A DNA stretch of 64,000 nt from Pseudomonas sp. HR96 (lineage in GTDB: Bacteria; Pseudomonadota; Gammaproteobacteria; Pseudomonadales; Pseudomonadaceae): the NCBI RefSeq assembly GCF_034059295.1, contig NZ_CP139141.1:3455001-3519000 (forward strand), read 5' to 3'. A program made the position numbers and the translations under genes. Shown in pieces: positions 1-8,381 of the stretch. The notes beneath the pieces were generated by a model. It ran no database searches. It was not told where the DNA came from and worked only from the letters and a program-made list of their open reading frames with translations. The stretch's first letter is position 1; every line of letters begins with the position of its first letter.

Positions 1-756
1 ATGGCAGATGCTCCAGCCTTTGCCGCCGGCGCCTATGTAGCTGAGGCGCCCGGGAAAGCTGGTTTCCAGGCTTTTGCGGTGCACGGCCGGGTGGTGATAG
101 CACTCCATGAAGGTTTCGGCGGCGATTTTCCAGTTGAAATCGCACGGGTAATCCGTGGTGTAGGCGACCTTCAGCTTGGCGAAACTGTGCTTGCGCAGCA
201 ACGGCACCAGGTCGCTCAAGCGCTCGCCGATGGAGTCGACGCTGGCGCTGAGCGTGATAAAGATCAAGCCTTCGACGATCTCGCAGCGCACCTGCGGCAG
301 CTGCCACTGGCTGGGGTCGAAATCCTCGGCCTGTTCCATGCTCGGCGCGCCGAGCATCTGCCCGTCCAGGCCGTAGCTCCACTTGTGAAATGGGCAGGCG
401 AAGCCGCGCGCGTTGCCAGCGCCTTCGACGATCGGCAGCCAGCGATGCAGGCACACGCGCGACATGACCCGGATGCCGTCGCCGGCCCTGACCGCCAGCA
501 GTGGCTCCTTGACGATGTCGATGGAGAAGTAGTCGCCGACATTGGCCAGTTGCGCGGCGTGGCCGATGCACAGCCAGTCGGCGCGGAACACCTTGTGCAG
601 TTCCAGTTGGTAGAACGCTGGGCTGTGGTAGGTCTCCGGCGGCAGGGTGCGCGACTGGCTGGCGGGCTTGCCGCGGTCCGCGCGCAGGGCATCGAGCAGG
701 TGCTCGACGCCAGCGACGGGCGCAGTGAGGTCTTTGAGGCTGATCAATTCGGTCAT
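1..756 (-). CDS. Rieske-type aromatic ring-hydroxylating oxygenase, large subunit (3' end beyond window)
   Basis: The visible 252 residues form the N-terminal part of a Rieske non-heme iron oxygenase, the catalytic subunit of a two- or three-component mono- or dioxygenase. The Rieske [2Fe-2S] ligands are C102, H104, C121 and H124 (CxH-x16-CxxH). Near the cut edge the sequence ETFMECYHHPAVH carries the two histidines expected to bind the mononuclear iron. The start at 756 is chosen because GAGGAGCC lies just upstream. It follows the permease gene by about 50 bases on the same strand, so it probably shares that transcript. The substrate cannot be told, and no reductase or ferredoxin gene is visible. 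The stop codon lies off the left edge. Confidence 0.9.
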   Translation of the reverse strand, partial: MTELISLKDLTAPVAGVEHLLDALRADRGKPASQSRTLPPETYHSPAFYQLELHKVFRADWLCIGHAAQLANVGDYFSIDIVKEPLLAVRAGDGIRVMSRVCLHRWLPIVEGAGNARGFACPFHKWSYGLDGQMLGAPSMEQAEDFDPSQWQLPQVRCEIVEGLIFITLSASVDSIGERLSDLVPLLRKHSFAKLKVAYTTDYPCDFNWKIAAETFMECYHHPAVHRKSLETSFPGRLSYIGAGGKGWSICH

Positions 757-806
757 TGCGGCGGCTCCTCGATGAGTGGCGGGCAGGTGGCAATGCAAGC
801 GGTGGC

Positions 807-1757
807 TCAGGGCGTGCGGCGGCTTTTGTTGAAGTGCCGCTCGATGCGCCGCTGCAACAGGCTGAGCACACTGGTGGCGAGCAGGTACCAGGTGCAGGCG
901 ACCATCAGCAGCGGGATGGTCTCGAACGTTCGCGAATAGATGGTCTGCGCGGAATAGAGCAGGTCCGACAGCGAGATCACGCTGACCAGCGAGGTCATCT
1001 TGAGCATGCCGATGGTCTCGTTGCCGGTCGGCGGAATGATGAACGGCATGGCCTGGGGCAGGACGATGCGCGCGGTCACCCGGCGCTCGCGCATGCCCAG
1101 GGCACGGGCAGCTTCCTGCTGGCCGTCGTCGACCGAGGCGATGCCGGCGCGGACGATCTCGGCCATATACGCCGCTTCGTTCAGGCCCAGGCCGAGAATC
1201 GCCGCCACGTAGGGTGTGATCAGGTCGTTGGTGGAGGCCTGGAACAGGGTCGGGCCGAACGGGATGGACAGGCTGACCTGCGGAAACAGGATCGCCAGGT
1301 TGTACCAGAAGATCAGCTGTACCAGCACCGGCGTGCCGCGGAAGAACCAGATGAAGCTGGCGCTGGCGCCAGTGATCAGCGGGTTGCGCGACAAGCGCAT
1401 CACCGCCAGCAGCACCCCCAGGACCACGCCGAGGAGCATGGTGACGATGGTCAGCCAGACGGTCATCCAGACGCCGCTGAGGATGGTGGCATCGAATAGA
1501 TAGTGGCTGACGGTAGGCCAGCCGAAATTTTCGTTGGTGACCACCAGGCGCAGGAACAGCACGGCGAGCACGATCAGCACGGCGGCGACGGCCCAGCGGC
1601 CGGGATGGCGTTGCGGCACGACCACCAGGTGGTCTTCGGGAAAGCGCTCGTTCCAGCTCGCCGCAGTGGCAGCAGCCGCTGCCGAGCCTGCCGGCAAAGC
1701 CGTTGATTCAGGGACTGGCGGCTGAGTGGATCGATCAACGGGTTGCAAGTGAGTCAT
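807..1757 (-). CDS. Polar amino acid ABC transporter permease (HisM/ArtQ type)
   Basis: Inner-membrane permease of the HisMQ/GlnP family, expected to form the channel of an importer for a polar amino acid or related compound. About 60 residues of Pro/Ala-rich, probably cytoplasmic N-terminus precede the first membrane segment (AVAAVLIVLAVLFL). The EAA-type loop for ATPase contact is visible as EAARALGMRERRV. I start at the second in-frame ATG (1757); the one at 1778 has no Shine-Dalgarno sequence. The cognate ATPase gene lies upstream on the same strand, and a palindromic operator candidate (1832-1849) sits between them. Only one permease gene is present, so the channel may be a homodimer. 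Confidence 0.9.
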   Translation of the reverse strand: MTHLQPVDRSTQPPVPESTALPAGSAAAAATAASWNERFPEDHLVVVPQRHPGRWAVAAVLIVLAVLFLRLVVTNENFGWPTVSHYLFDATILSGVWMTVWLTIVTMLLGVVLGVLLAVMRLSRNPLITGASASFIWFFRGTPVLVQLIFWYNLAILFPQVSLSIPFGPTLFQASTNDLITPYVAAILGLGLNEAAYMAEIVRAGIASVDDGQQEAARALGMRERRVTARIVLPQAMPFIIPPTGNETIGMLKMTSLVSVISLSDLLYSAQTIYSRTFETIPLLMVACTWYLLATSVLSLLQRRIERHFNKSRRTP

Positions 1758-1831
1758 GGCCGATTCTCGGGAGAACATGCAGCGCGAATTCGAACAAGCA
1801 CCAGGGGGCGTGTCGCCTACCTGCCACTCAT

Positions 1832-1849
1832 ATTAATCAACCGATTAAT
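1832..1849. promoter_or_regulatory. 18-bp palindromic operator candidate, copy A
   Basis: ATTAATCAACCGATTAAT is a perfect 7-bp inverted repeat with a 4-base spacer. It lies 75 bases upstream of the permease start. Two close relatives occur at 6395-6412 and 6527-6544 in the promoter region at the other end of the cluster, and the right half CGATTAAT is identical in all three. The repeated placement in promoter gaps of one locus suggests the operator of a local regulator. The TetR protein encoded at 7587-8252 is the obvious candidate, but nothing proves it. Confidence 0.55.
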
Positions 1850-1888
1850 TAAGGCAAGGATTAAATCGGTACGGATGGCCACTCGCGG

Positions 1889-2680
1889 TCAGAAGACCTT
1901 GGACAGAAACTCCCGGGTACGCGGGTGTCGAGGCTGCTCGAAGAGCTGCGCGGGGCTCGCGCATTCGACGATCACGCCCTGGTCCATGAACGCCACCTTG
2001 CTCGCTACCTCGCGGGCAAAGTGCATTTCGTGGGTGACGACGAGCATGGTCATGCCCTCCCCAGCCAGGTCGCGCATCACGTCGAGCACTTCGCCGACCA
2101 GTTCCGGGTCAAGTGCGCTGGTGGGCTCGTCGAACAGCATCAAGCGCGGTTTCATGGCCAGCGCGCGGGCGATCGCCACGCGTTGCTGCTGGCCGCCGGA
2201 AAGCTGGCTGGGGTAGGCGTCGAGCCGATGGCCGAGGCCCACCCGTACCAGCAGGTCATGGGCGCGCTGATGCGCCTGCTCGCGGCTCTCGCCCTTGACC
2301 TGCATGGGGGCCTCGGCGACGTTCTGCAGGGCGGTCATGTGGCCGAACAGATTGAAGCGCTGGAACACCATACCGATCCGCGCGCGGCGCGCCGACACTT
2401 CGGCGTCCTTGAGTTCGTGCAGGCGATTGCCGACCCGGCGGTAGCCGACCATCTCGCCATCGACGTAGAGCGCGCCGCCGTCGATCTTTTCCAGATGGTT
2501 GACGCAGCGCAGGAAGGTCGACTTGCCGGAGCCCGAGGGGCCGATCAGGCAGGCCACCTCGCCCTGCTCCACCGTCATGTCGACGCCGCGCAAGACCTCC
2601 TGGCCCTTGAAACTCTTGAGTACCTGGCGTGCGGTGACCGCCGGCACGTCGGCGGCGGGTGCAGTGAAATGTTCGTGCAT
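1889..2680 (-). CDS. Polar amino acid ABC transporter ATP-binding protein (GlnQ/HisP type)
   Basis: ATPase that energises the importer. It carries Walker [10 protein letters not shown], the signature LSGGQQQR, Walker [15 protein letters not shown] and the switch histidine in [12 protein letters not shown], all as in HisP/GlnQ. The start is set at 2680, where GGGAGA lies upstream; an in-frame ATG at 2701 lacks this. The protein is 263 residues, normal for the family. It is transcribed away from the SDR gene at 2817. The matching permease (807-1757) and the binding protein (5375-6283) are in the same cluster but separated by other genes. Confidence 0.92.
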   Translation of the reverse strand: MHEHFTAPAADVPAVTARQVLKSFKGQEVLRGVDMTVEQGEVACLIGPSGSGKSTFLRCVNHLEKIDGGALYVDGEMVGYRRVGNRLHELKDAEVSARRARIGMVFQRFNLFGHMTALQNVAEAPMQVKGESREQAHQRAHDLLVRVGLGHRLDAYPSQLSGGQQQRVAIARALAMKPRLMLFDEPTSALDPELVGEVLDVMRDLAGEGMTMLVVTHEMHFAREVASKVAFMDQGVIVECASPAQLFEQPRHPRTREFLSKVF

Positions 2681-2783
2681 GGCGCATGTCTCCCGGTTCA
2701 TGGATCGTCTGCCAGCGCCGCAGGGGGCGCAGCGGCTGGCGTCGAACTTGCAATGCCGTGATGGCGAGTTCCATTCCCACTAC

Positions 2784-2800
2784 CGCCGAACCGTTCGGCG
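2784..2800. promoter_or_regulatory. 17-bp perfect palindrome upstream of the SDR gene
   Basis: CGCCGAACCGTTCGGCG is a perfect 7-bp inverted repeat with a 3-base centre, ending 16 bases before the SDR start codon at 2817. It could be a protein-binding operator or an mRNA hairpin just upstream of the ribosome binding site. It differs completely from the AT-rich palindromes elsewhere in the cluster. Confidence 0.35.
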
Positions 2801-2816
2801 TCAACAGGAAGCCTTG

Positions 2817-3611
2817 ATGAAACCTGATACCGCATTAACCGATGTCTCTCTCGCCAACGGGCGCGTCGCCCTGGTCACCGGCGGCGCCAAAGGCATTGGC
2901 CGGGCCATTTCCCTGCAGCTGGCGGCCGGCGGTGCCGACATTGCCATCGTGGTGCGCAGCGACCGCGCCGCTGCCCTCGCCACCGCTGCCGAGGTGCAGG
3001 CGCTGGGCCGCCGCGCCGAGGTGTTCTGCGCCGAACTGACCGACGCGCAAGCGGTGGCCGGGTTGGTCCAGCAGGTCGAAGGCGCCATGGGCCCGATCTC
3101 CCTGCTGGTCAACAATGCCGGCCATGGCGCGCCGGGGCCGCTGTTGTCACTGACCGAAGGCGACTGGGACACGGTGGTCGCCGGCAACCTGAAATCCTGC
3201 TTCCTGCTCAGCGTTGCTGTGGCTCGGCAGATGGCTGCACGCAATATGGGTGCCATCGTCAACATCGCCGGTGCTTCCGCGCATCGGTCCTACCCCGGTG
3301 CCGGGGCCTACGGCCCGAGCAAGGCGGCCGTGGTCAGCCTCACCGTGCAGATGTCGCTGGAGTGGGCGCCACTGGGCATCCGCGTCAACGGCGTCAGCCC
3401 GGGACCGATCCGCGAGGCCGACAGCGGCTGGCAGGCTCGTGAGCCGGCGCTGGCCGAAGAAGTCTCGCGGCTGCCGCTCAAACGCGCCGGGCAACCACTG
3501 GAAGTGGCCAGGGCCGTGGCCTTCCTCGGCAGCGACGACGCCAGCTATGTCACCGGGCAGATGCTCATCGTCGATGGCGGTGGAGTGAATACCTGGTATC
3601 TGGCGGGGTAA
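2817..3611 (+). CDS. Short-chain dehydrogenase/reductase (SDR)
   Basis: NAD(P)-dependent oxidoreductase of the classical SDR family, 264 residues. It shows the Rossmann motif TGGAKGIG, the NNAG motif, and the catalytic serine, tyrosine and lysine in IAGASAHRS and YGPSK. The C-terminal FLGSDDASYVTGQMLIVDGG is typical of FabG-like members. The start at 2817 follows AGGA with a suitable spacing; a longer in-frame extension upstream overlaps the divergent ATPase gene and is not credible. It is the only plus-strand gene in this part of the cluster and converges on the flavoprotein gene. It probably oxidises or reduces an intermediate of the same pathway, substrate unknown. Confidence 0.92.
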   Translation: MKPDTALTDVSLANGRVALVTGGAKGIGRAISLQLAAGGADIAIVVRSDRAAALATAAEVQALGRRAEVFCAELTDAQAVAGLVQQVEGAMGPISLLVNNAGHGAPGPLLSLTEGDWDTVVAGNLKSCFLLSVAVARQMAARNMGAIVNIAGASAHRSYPGAGAYGPSKAAVVSLTVQMSLEWAPLGIRVNGVSPGPIREADSGWQAREPALAEEVSRLPLKRAGQPLEVARAVAFLGSDDASYVTGQMLIVDGGGVNTWYLAG

Positions 3612-3639
3612 GCCAGGCCGCGCAGCGAACCTGCCTGGC
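3612..3639. terminator. Possible bidirectional hairpin between convergent genes
   Basis: GCCAGGC (3612-3618) and GCCTGGC (3633-3639) form a perfect 7-bp stem between the convergent SDR and flavoprotein genes. There is no run of T, so it is only a weak terminator candidate. Confidence 0.3.
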
Positions 3640-3672
3640 CGCCGCCGAGCGGCCGTCAGGCCGGTTTCGCCT

Positions 3673-5373
3673 TCAGCGCCAAGCCTCGCCCCGGCGCAAC
3701 ACATCGCGCGCACAGATATACCCCCATGTCATGTTCGGCCCCAGCGTGGTGCCCGCGCCCACTGCGCGAGTGCCGATCGGGTTGGCCATGGCGACGCCAC
3801 AGCAATACAGGCCCTCCAGCACGCTGCCATCAGTGCGCAGCACGCGGCCGTGTTCGTCGGTGCGCGGGCCACCTTTGGTGGCCAGGAACGTGCGGTTGAA
3901 CGGCAGCGCGACGAACGGCCCCTGGCTGATCGGCGCCAACCCTGCATGAATGCGCTTGTCGCTTCGGGCCAGGCCATGGGCGCCCCCGGCACGGGCGAAA
4001 TCCTCGTCGACGCCGCGTTCGCAGAAGCCATTGAAACGCGCCACCGTGGCCTCGAGTTGCGCGGCGGGCAAGCCGATCTTCTCGGCCAGGGCGGCCAGCG
4101 TCGGCGCGCGCACCAGCCAGCGGGAATCGAAGCGATGGAACCAGCGCAGCATCGGCGAGCGCTTGAGCAGGCTGCGGTCGGAAATCACCCAGGCCGGCAA
4201 CTGCGCCGATGCGCCACCTGGACTCTCGCGCTGGTCCAGCGCCTCGCCGAGGTTGAAAGTGAACTCGTTGACGAAACGCTGGCCGTGGCGGTTGACGATG
4301 ATCGCGTTCGGTTCGTAGTGAAAGAACACCGCCAGGCAATGCGCCTGGCCCTGGTAGCGCCAGGGCATGGCCGGGTTGATGTTGGCCTGGTCCATGTGCG
4401 CCAGTTGCGCGCCGGCCTGCTCGGCCATGCGCTGGCCGTCGCCTTCGTTGCTGCGCGGGCTGGCGATGAAGTCCACCGGGCCGGGAAAATGCTCGGCCAG
4501 GCGCGCGGCATCCCACTCGAAACCGCCGCTGGCAAGGATCACCCCACGCGGCGCCAGCACCTTGAGCACCTGCCCGTGCTGCAGCGCCCACAGCCCGCCC
4601 ACCCTGCCCTGTTCATCGAGCAGCAGGTGCGTGGCGCGCGCGTGGCGCTCGAACTGACAGCCCAGGCGTCGACAGCCCGCCAGGAGCCCGGCGATCAACG
4701 CCGCACCCTTGCTGCGCGTGCCGCTCAACCAGCGCCACAGCAAGCGTGGCGCCAGGCGCCAGGCGCTGGCCAGGGGATGGTGGTAGACATCCAGGCCGAT
4801 GATTTCGTGGTAGCTGTAGTACTGCGGCAACGGCGAGGGCCGCAGCCAGCGGCCCAATGCACCAATACCGGCACGGCGCAGCTGGCGGCGGGTCAGCGAG
4901 CGCGGTGCGAGCATGCGTCCACGCGCCTTGGCACCGGGGTACTGCGCCAGGGGGTCGGGCTCGTCGGTGAGTTCGAAGCGCACCGGTGAATGGCCCTCGA
5001 GGCATTCGATCATGGCCCCTGCAGCGGCGCTGAATGCCCGCCACAACGGCTCTTCGGCAGATTGCCAGCCCGGCGGCGCGCTGGCTCGCAGATAGTCCAG
5101 CGCCTCCTCGCTGCTGTCGGCAATGCCGGCAGCAGCTGCATGAAGATTGGCCGGCGCCCAGGTGGCGCCGCCGGACATGGCGCTGGTGCCGCCGAGCCAG
5201 GCGCTCTTTTCCAGCACCAGCACGCGCAATCCACCGGCGGCAGCGGTCAGCGCCGCGCTCAGGGCTGCCGAGCCGGAGCCGACCACCACCATGTCGCAAT
5301 GCAACTCACGGTCGGCCATGGTAGGCGCCGGCCCCGTGGCTGCGGGCGGGTTGTCCGCCAGCCAGGTGGGCAT
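3673..5373 (-). CDS. FAD-dependent oxidoreductase, 3-ketosteroid dehydrogenase/fumarate reductase flavoprotein family
   Basis: A 566-residue flavoprotein of the FAD_binding_2 family. The N-terminal dinucleotide motif is VVGSGSAALSAALTAAAGG followed by LEK, and the C-terminal FAD-contact region reads ANPIGTRAVGAGTTLGPNMTWGYICARD, as in KstD- and succinate-dehydrogenase-like enzymes. Such enzymes introduce or reduce a C=C bond next to a carbonyl. Its start codon lies 1 base after the stop of the upstream binding-protein gene, so the two are translationally coupled. The pairing with a periplasmic binding protein suggests that it acts on the imported compound. A steroid substrate should not be assumed from the family name. 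Confidence 0.88.
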   Translation of the reverse strand: MPTWLADNPPAATGPAPTMADRELHCDMVVVGSGSAALSAALTAAAGGLRVLVLEKSAWLGGTSAMSGGATWAPANLHAAAAGIADSSEEALDYLRASAPPGWQSAEEPLWRAFSAAAGAMIECLEGHSPVRFELTDEPDPLAQYPGAKARGRMLAPRSLTRRQLRRAGIGALGRWLRPSPLPQYYSYHEIIGLDVYHHPLASAWRLAPRLLWRWLSGTRSKGAALIAGLLAGCRRLGCQFERHARATHLLLDEQGRVGGLWALQHGQVLKVLAPRGVILASGGFEWDAARLAEHFPGPVDFIASPRSNEGDGQRMAEQAGAQLAHMDQANINPAMPWRYQGQAHCLAVFFHYEPNAIIVNRHGQRFVNEFTFNLGEALDQRESPGGASAQLPAWVISDRSLLKRSPMLRWFHRFDSRWLVRAPTLAALAEKIGLPAAQLEATVARFNGFCERGVDEDFARAGGAHGLARSDKRIHAGLAPISQGPFVALPFNRTFLATKGGPRTDEHGRVLRTDGSVLEGLYCCGVAMANPIGTRAVGAGTTLGPNMTWGYICARDVLRRGEAWR

Positions 5374-5374
5374 C

Positions 5375-6283
5375 TCAGGGCTTGGGGTTCTGGATCGGGT
5401 TGCTGGATGTCAGGTTGATGCCCGGCTCTGGCAGCTTGAGGGGCGCCAGGTCCCACTTGTCCATGATCTTCTCGTAGTTGCCGCTGGCGTAGACCGCCTT
5501 GAGCGCCGCGAGCATGGCGTTGGCCATGGCCGGGTCGTCCTTTTTCACCACGATGCCCAGGTAGAACTTCGGCATCAGGCTGGAAGTCACCACGCGAATC
5601 GGCTTGGGCGCCGACTTCTCCATGTCTTTTGCGGCGGCGGCATCGTTGACCACGAAATCCACGCGCCCGGAGTACAGCGCCAGCAGCACGGCGTCGGCCG
5701 AGGGGTACTGCGACAACTCGATGGCCGGCTTGCCGGCATTCACGCAGTGCGGGGAGAACAGTTCGGTGATGGTGCTGGCGAAATCGGTGCCCGATTGCAC
5801 GGCGGCGTGCAGGCCGCACAGCGATAGCGGGTCCTCACTGACCTTGGTGTTGCTCTTGAGGGTATACAGCGCGTTGGTGGCGTAGGAGAAATCGACGAAG
5901 GAGACCTGTTTCTCGCGCTCCAGCGAGTCGGAGATGCACTCCATGGCAACGTCGTAGCGCCCGCTCTGCACCCCTGGAATCAGGCCGTCGAAGGCGATCG
6001 AAGTGGCCTTGACCTTGACCCCGAGCTTCTCGCCCATGGCGTTCCACAGGTCGGGCTCGTAGCCGACCATGGTCTTGTTGTCGGCGGCAAAGGATTCGCA
6101 TGGTGGGTAATGCGCGTCGGTGACCAGGTTGATCACGCCCGCCTTGCGCACCGCCTCCGGCAGCATGGCGTGCAAGGTCGGGTCCATGCTTTCGGTAGGG
6201 ATCTTGACTTCACTGGCGGCGTGGGCCGCACCCATGACACAGCAGAACGACAGCAGCGGCAAGCTTAAAGCGAACACTTTCAT
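5375..6283 (-). CDS. Periplasmic substrate-binding protein of polar amino acid-type ABC transporter
   Basis: A 302-residue SBP_bac_3 protein with an N-terminal signal peptide (MKVFALSLPLLSFCCVMGAAHA, cleavage after AHA). The mature part begins with the family layout: GVINLVTDAHYPPCESF, then VGYEPDLWNAMGEKLG and a C-terminal NPKP tail. The start at 6283 follows GAGGT; the track-style extension uses an upstream TTG and is unnecessary. It would capture the substrate for the permease and ATPase at 807-2680. It lies next to two operator candidates at 6395-6412 and 6527-6544 and leads the transcript that continues into the flavoprotein gene. Confidence 0.92.
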   Translation of the reverse strand: MKVFALSLPLLSFCCVMGAAHAASEVKIPTESMDPTLHAMLPEAVRKAGVINLVTDAHYPPCESFAADNKTMVGYEPDLWNAMGEKLGVKVKATSIAFDGLIPGVQSGRYDVAMECISDSLEREKQVSFVDFSYATNALYTLKSNTKVSEDPLSLCGLHAAVQSGTDFASTITELFSPHCVNAGKPAIELSQYPSADAVLLALYSGRVDFVVNDAAAAKDMEKSAPKPIRVVTSSLMPKFYLGIVVKKDDPAMANAMLAALKAVYASGNYEKIMDKWDLAPLKLPEPGINLTSSNPIQNPKP

Positions 6284-6394
6284 CAAGGTCTACCTCGGGG
6301 TCGATGCGCACGTCTGGTGCGCGCAGCCAAGCCAGCTATCCTGTGCCGAAAAGCGCTTCCCAAACACCTCGGAGCAACAAGCATGCCATGGAAA

Positions 6395-6412
6395 ATTAAC
6401 TGAGCGATTAAT
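6395..6412. promoter_or_regulatory. 18-bp palindromic operator candidate, copy B
   Basis: ATTAACTGAGCGATTAAT matches copy A (1832-1849) with an imperfect left half and an identical right half CGATTAAT. It lies 111 bases upstream of the binding-protein start in the divergent promoter region 6284-6617. Apart from copies B and C, I see nothing else definable in that 334-base gap. Confidence 0.5.
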
Positions 6413-6526
6413 CTTCAGGGTATTGATCGGCTTGACCTTTCATCGGCAGAACCGCGCTTGCACGGGGGTCCCGCCGGCGCACCAAGCGGGCGCACAATCA
6501 CCCGAAAACAGCCCAATAGCGTGCAA

Positions 6527-6544
6527 GTTAATTAGGCGATTAAT
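6527..6544. promoter_or_regulatory. 18-bp palindromic operator candidate, copy C
   Basis: GTTAATTAGGCGATTAAT is the third member of the set and sits 73 bases upstream of the helical-bundle gene at 6618. Copies B and C are therefore placed one per divergent transcript. TGCAAG and CTTGCA flank the site at 6522-6527 and 6549-6554 as a further inverted repeat. Confidence 0.5.
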
Positions 6545-6617
6545 TATTCTTGCAACCGATCGACACCGGGCATAGGCTCTTTGGCACCCCCATCCACTCC
6601 CTCGAGGGCTGCACACC

Positions 6618-7112
6618 ATGACCACCGACGAAATGATCGAACTGCTCGAACGCGAGCGCGAAGCCATCTGGCGCACCATGCCGGATGAAGTGGCGGCCAT
6701 CGGCCGTGGTGAAATCCCTCGCGGCACTGGCGCACGCGGGCAATACCTGAGCACCTTGATGTTCGCCGAGGGCGAAGCCCGCACCCTCGCCGACGAAATG
6801 TTCTGGGGCCTGATCGAAGTCTGCCGCCAGCCGGGCGCCGACCTCGCCACACTGAAAATGGTGATTCGCCAGATCATCGGCTACAAGGCCGACTTCTTCG
6901 ATTTCGTCGGCCTGCCGGGCGCAGCCGCCACGGTGCATCAGTACGTGGCCGTGGCCGATGCCACCACCACCCTCGATGAACTGGAACGCCTGACCGGCGC
7001 CGCGCTGTCGTGGGCCAACCGCCTGCACATGTGGGTCGACCACGTATTCCCATGGGGTGTTGGCGACGGCTTCCGCAAGCCGAAGACCAAGACCAAGACC
7101 GCCATCGCCTGA
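6618..7112 (+). CDS. Helical-bundle protein, resembles the C-terminal domain of cucumopine synthase
   Basis: A 164-residue, mostly helical soluble protein without signal peptide. It starts MTTDEMIELLEREREAIW and contains the conserved-looking stretch GTGARGQYLSTLMFAEGEA. I read it as the stand-alone form of the helical bundle that is C-terminal in Agrobacterium cucumopine synthase. This assignment comes from remembered family features and from the next gene, which encodes a cyclophilin-like protein equivalent to the N-terminal domain of that enzyme. The lysine/threonine-rich tail (KPKTKTKTAIA) is probably disordered. It is first in a two-gene operon behind operator copy C. If the reading is wrong, it is a conserved protein of unknown function. 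Confidence 0.55.
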   Translation: MTTDEMIELLEREREAIWRTMPDEVAAIGRGEIPRGTGARGQYLSTLMFAEGEARTLADEMFWGLIEVCRQPGADLATLKMVIRQIIGYKADFFDFVGLPGAAATVHQYVAVADATTTLDELERLTGAALSWANRLHMWVDHVFPWGVGDGFRKPKTKTKTAIA

Positions 7113-7140
7113 TCAGCCCACTTCAATACAGGAACCCCGT

Positions 7141-7567
7141 CATGCTCTTGAGTCTGAAAGTCGAAGGTCAATCCATCTGCCTGATCGAAATCTGGGAAGA
7201 CAAAGTGCCGAACCTGGCGCAGATCTTTCGTGAAAAACTGCCGCTGCAGAGCTCCCTGCAGCACGGCAAACTGCTCGGCGATCTGGTGTTCTTCACCCTG
7301 CCGATCGTTGCCCCGTGGGAAAACCGCTACCTGACCCAGGACGTCGGCAAGGAACGCATCGAGAAAACCGGCCACGCCGCCGGCGCCGTGTGCTTCTACA
7401 GCCCGCGCCAGCAACTGTGCATCGTCTATGGCGACGACGTATCGGCCGAGCCGTTGCCGATCTCTTACATCGGCGAGGTGGTGGAAGGCGCCCTGCAGCT
7501 CAAGGTAACCGGGATGGAGACCTGGTTCGAACAGGGTGCGCTGGTGGAGTTGGCGATCGCCGACTGA
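7141..7567 (+). CDS. DUF3830 family cyclophilin-like protein
   Basis: A 141-residue protein beginning MLLSLKVEGQSICLIEIWED at an ATG at 7141. The all-beta pattern and the central VFFTLPIVAPWENR and AVCFYSPRQQLCIVYGDD segments fit DUF3830, a cyclophilin-like fold. In cucumopine synthase such a domain is fused to a helical bundle; here the two are separate genes 28 bases apart. Cucumopine synthase condenses histidine with 2-oxoglutarate in a Pictet-Spengler-type reaction, so a role in making or breaking such an imine- or ring-derived amino acid conjugate is conceivable. It ends 19 bases before the convergent TetR gene. Confidence 0.7.
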
Positions 7568-7586
7568 GGTTGCAGGCGACGCGAGA

Positions 7587-8252
7587 TCAGGCCGGGCGCA
7601 CGGCCAGATGCTCCAGCACCAGCTGGCGCATCACCACGATGGCGTTCTTGAAGTTGAACTTGGGAAACATCATCGAGCGAAACAGCACGCCGTCCAGGTA
7701 GGTGGAGATGAACATGGCCATGTCGGCCGGGTCGACTTCGCGGAACACGCCGCTGGCGATGCCGTCCTTGATGGCCTTGCGCAGCACCTGGGACTCCTTG
7801 TCGTAGAACTTGCGGATCGCCTTGTCGATACGCACCGTGCGGCCGTGGGAGCTGGCGTAGTCGAGACTCATCTTGGCCAGCTTCTGCAGCAAGGCGAACT
7901 GCAGGATGTGGATCTGCAACCAGAGGAAGATGATCGACTGCGGCTCGACCGCATCGGACTTGATCGAGTTGAACTGGCGGAAGGCATCTTCCACCGTCGA
8001 CTCGACCACGCCGAGAAACAGCTCTTCCTTGCTGCCGAAGTAGTAATAGATCAAGGCCGAGTTCATCTGCGTGGCCTTGGCTATGTCCTTGATGGTGACG
8101 GTGGAATAGTTGTGCTCGGCGAACAGGTCCAGCGCGGCCGACTGCAGGGCCTTGGCGACATCGGACTGTTGGCGCTTGTCGCGCACGGCAGCCATGTCGA
8201 TCTCCTCGGCGGGGTTCTTGTCCTTTTTCGCCAGACTACTCTTCGCTGCCAT
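7587..8252 (-). CDS. TetR family transcriptional regulator
   Basis: A 221-residue TetR-type repressor. The N-terminal DNA-binding domain covers about residues 30-85, with the recognition helix region STVTIKDIAKATQMNSALIYYYFGSKEEL. The C-terminal ligand domain is typical of RutR/AcrR-like members (YASSHGRTVRIDKAIRKFYDKES). A charged stretch of about 20 residues precedes the HTH, and M20 is an alternative start. It lies at the end of the catabolic island and is divergent from the alpha/beta hydrolase gene. It may control either neighbour, and it is the nearest candidate for binding the three 18-bp palindromes, none of which lies in its own promoter. Confidence 0.9.
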   Translation of the reverse strand: MAAKSSLAKKDKNPAEEIDMAAVRDKRQQSDVAKALQSAALDLFAEHNYSTVTIKDIAKATQMNSALIYYYFGSKEELFLGVVESTVEDAFRQFNSIKSDAVEPQSIIFLWLQIHILQFALLQKLAKMSLDYASSHGRTVRIDKAIRKFYDKESQVLRKAIKDGIASGVFREVDPADMAMFISTYLDGVLFRSMMFPKFNFKNAIVVMRQLVLEHLAVRPA

Positions 8253-8381
8253 GTTGAACCCTGATGTCGATGACCGATGTTGGAAAATCCAGATACCGCG
8301 CGGCTGCGCATTATCAGCTGACGCCGGTTATTCGTCCATGCGCAACGCAGCGCAGCGCCAAGACCCGCAAAGGAGCATGCC

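Noticed and set aside
1..939. Open plus-strand frame of 312 codons at the left edge
   Set aside because: It is the antisense of the Rieske oxygenase gene, whose iron-binding motifs are perfect on the minus strand.
2817..6283. Steroid degradation locus, suggested by the KstD-like flavoprotein
   Set aside because: Family similarity only; no other steroid genes are present and the transporter is of the polar amino acid type.
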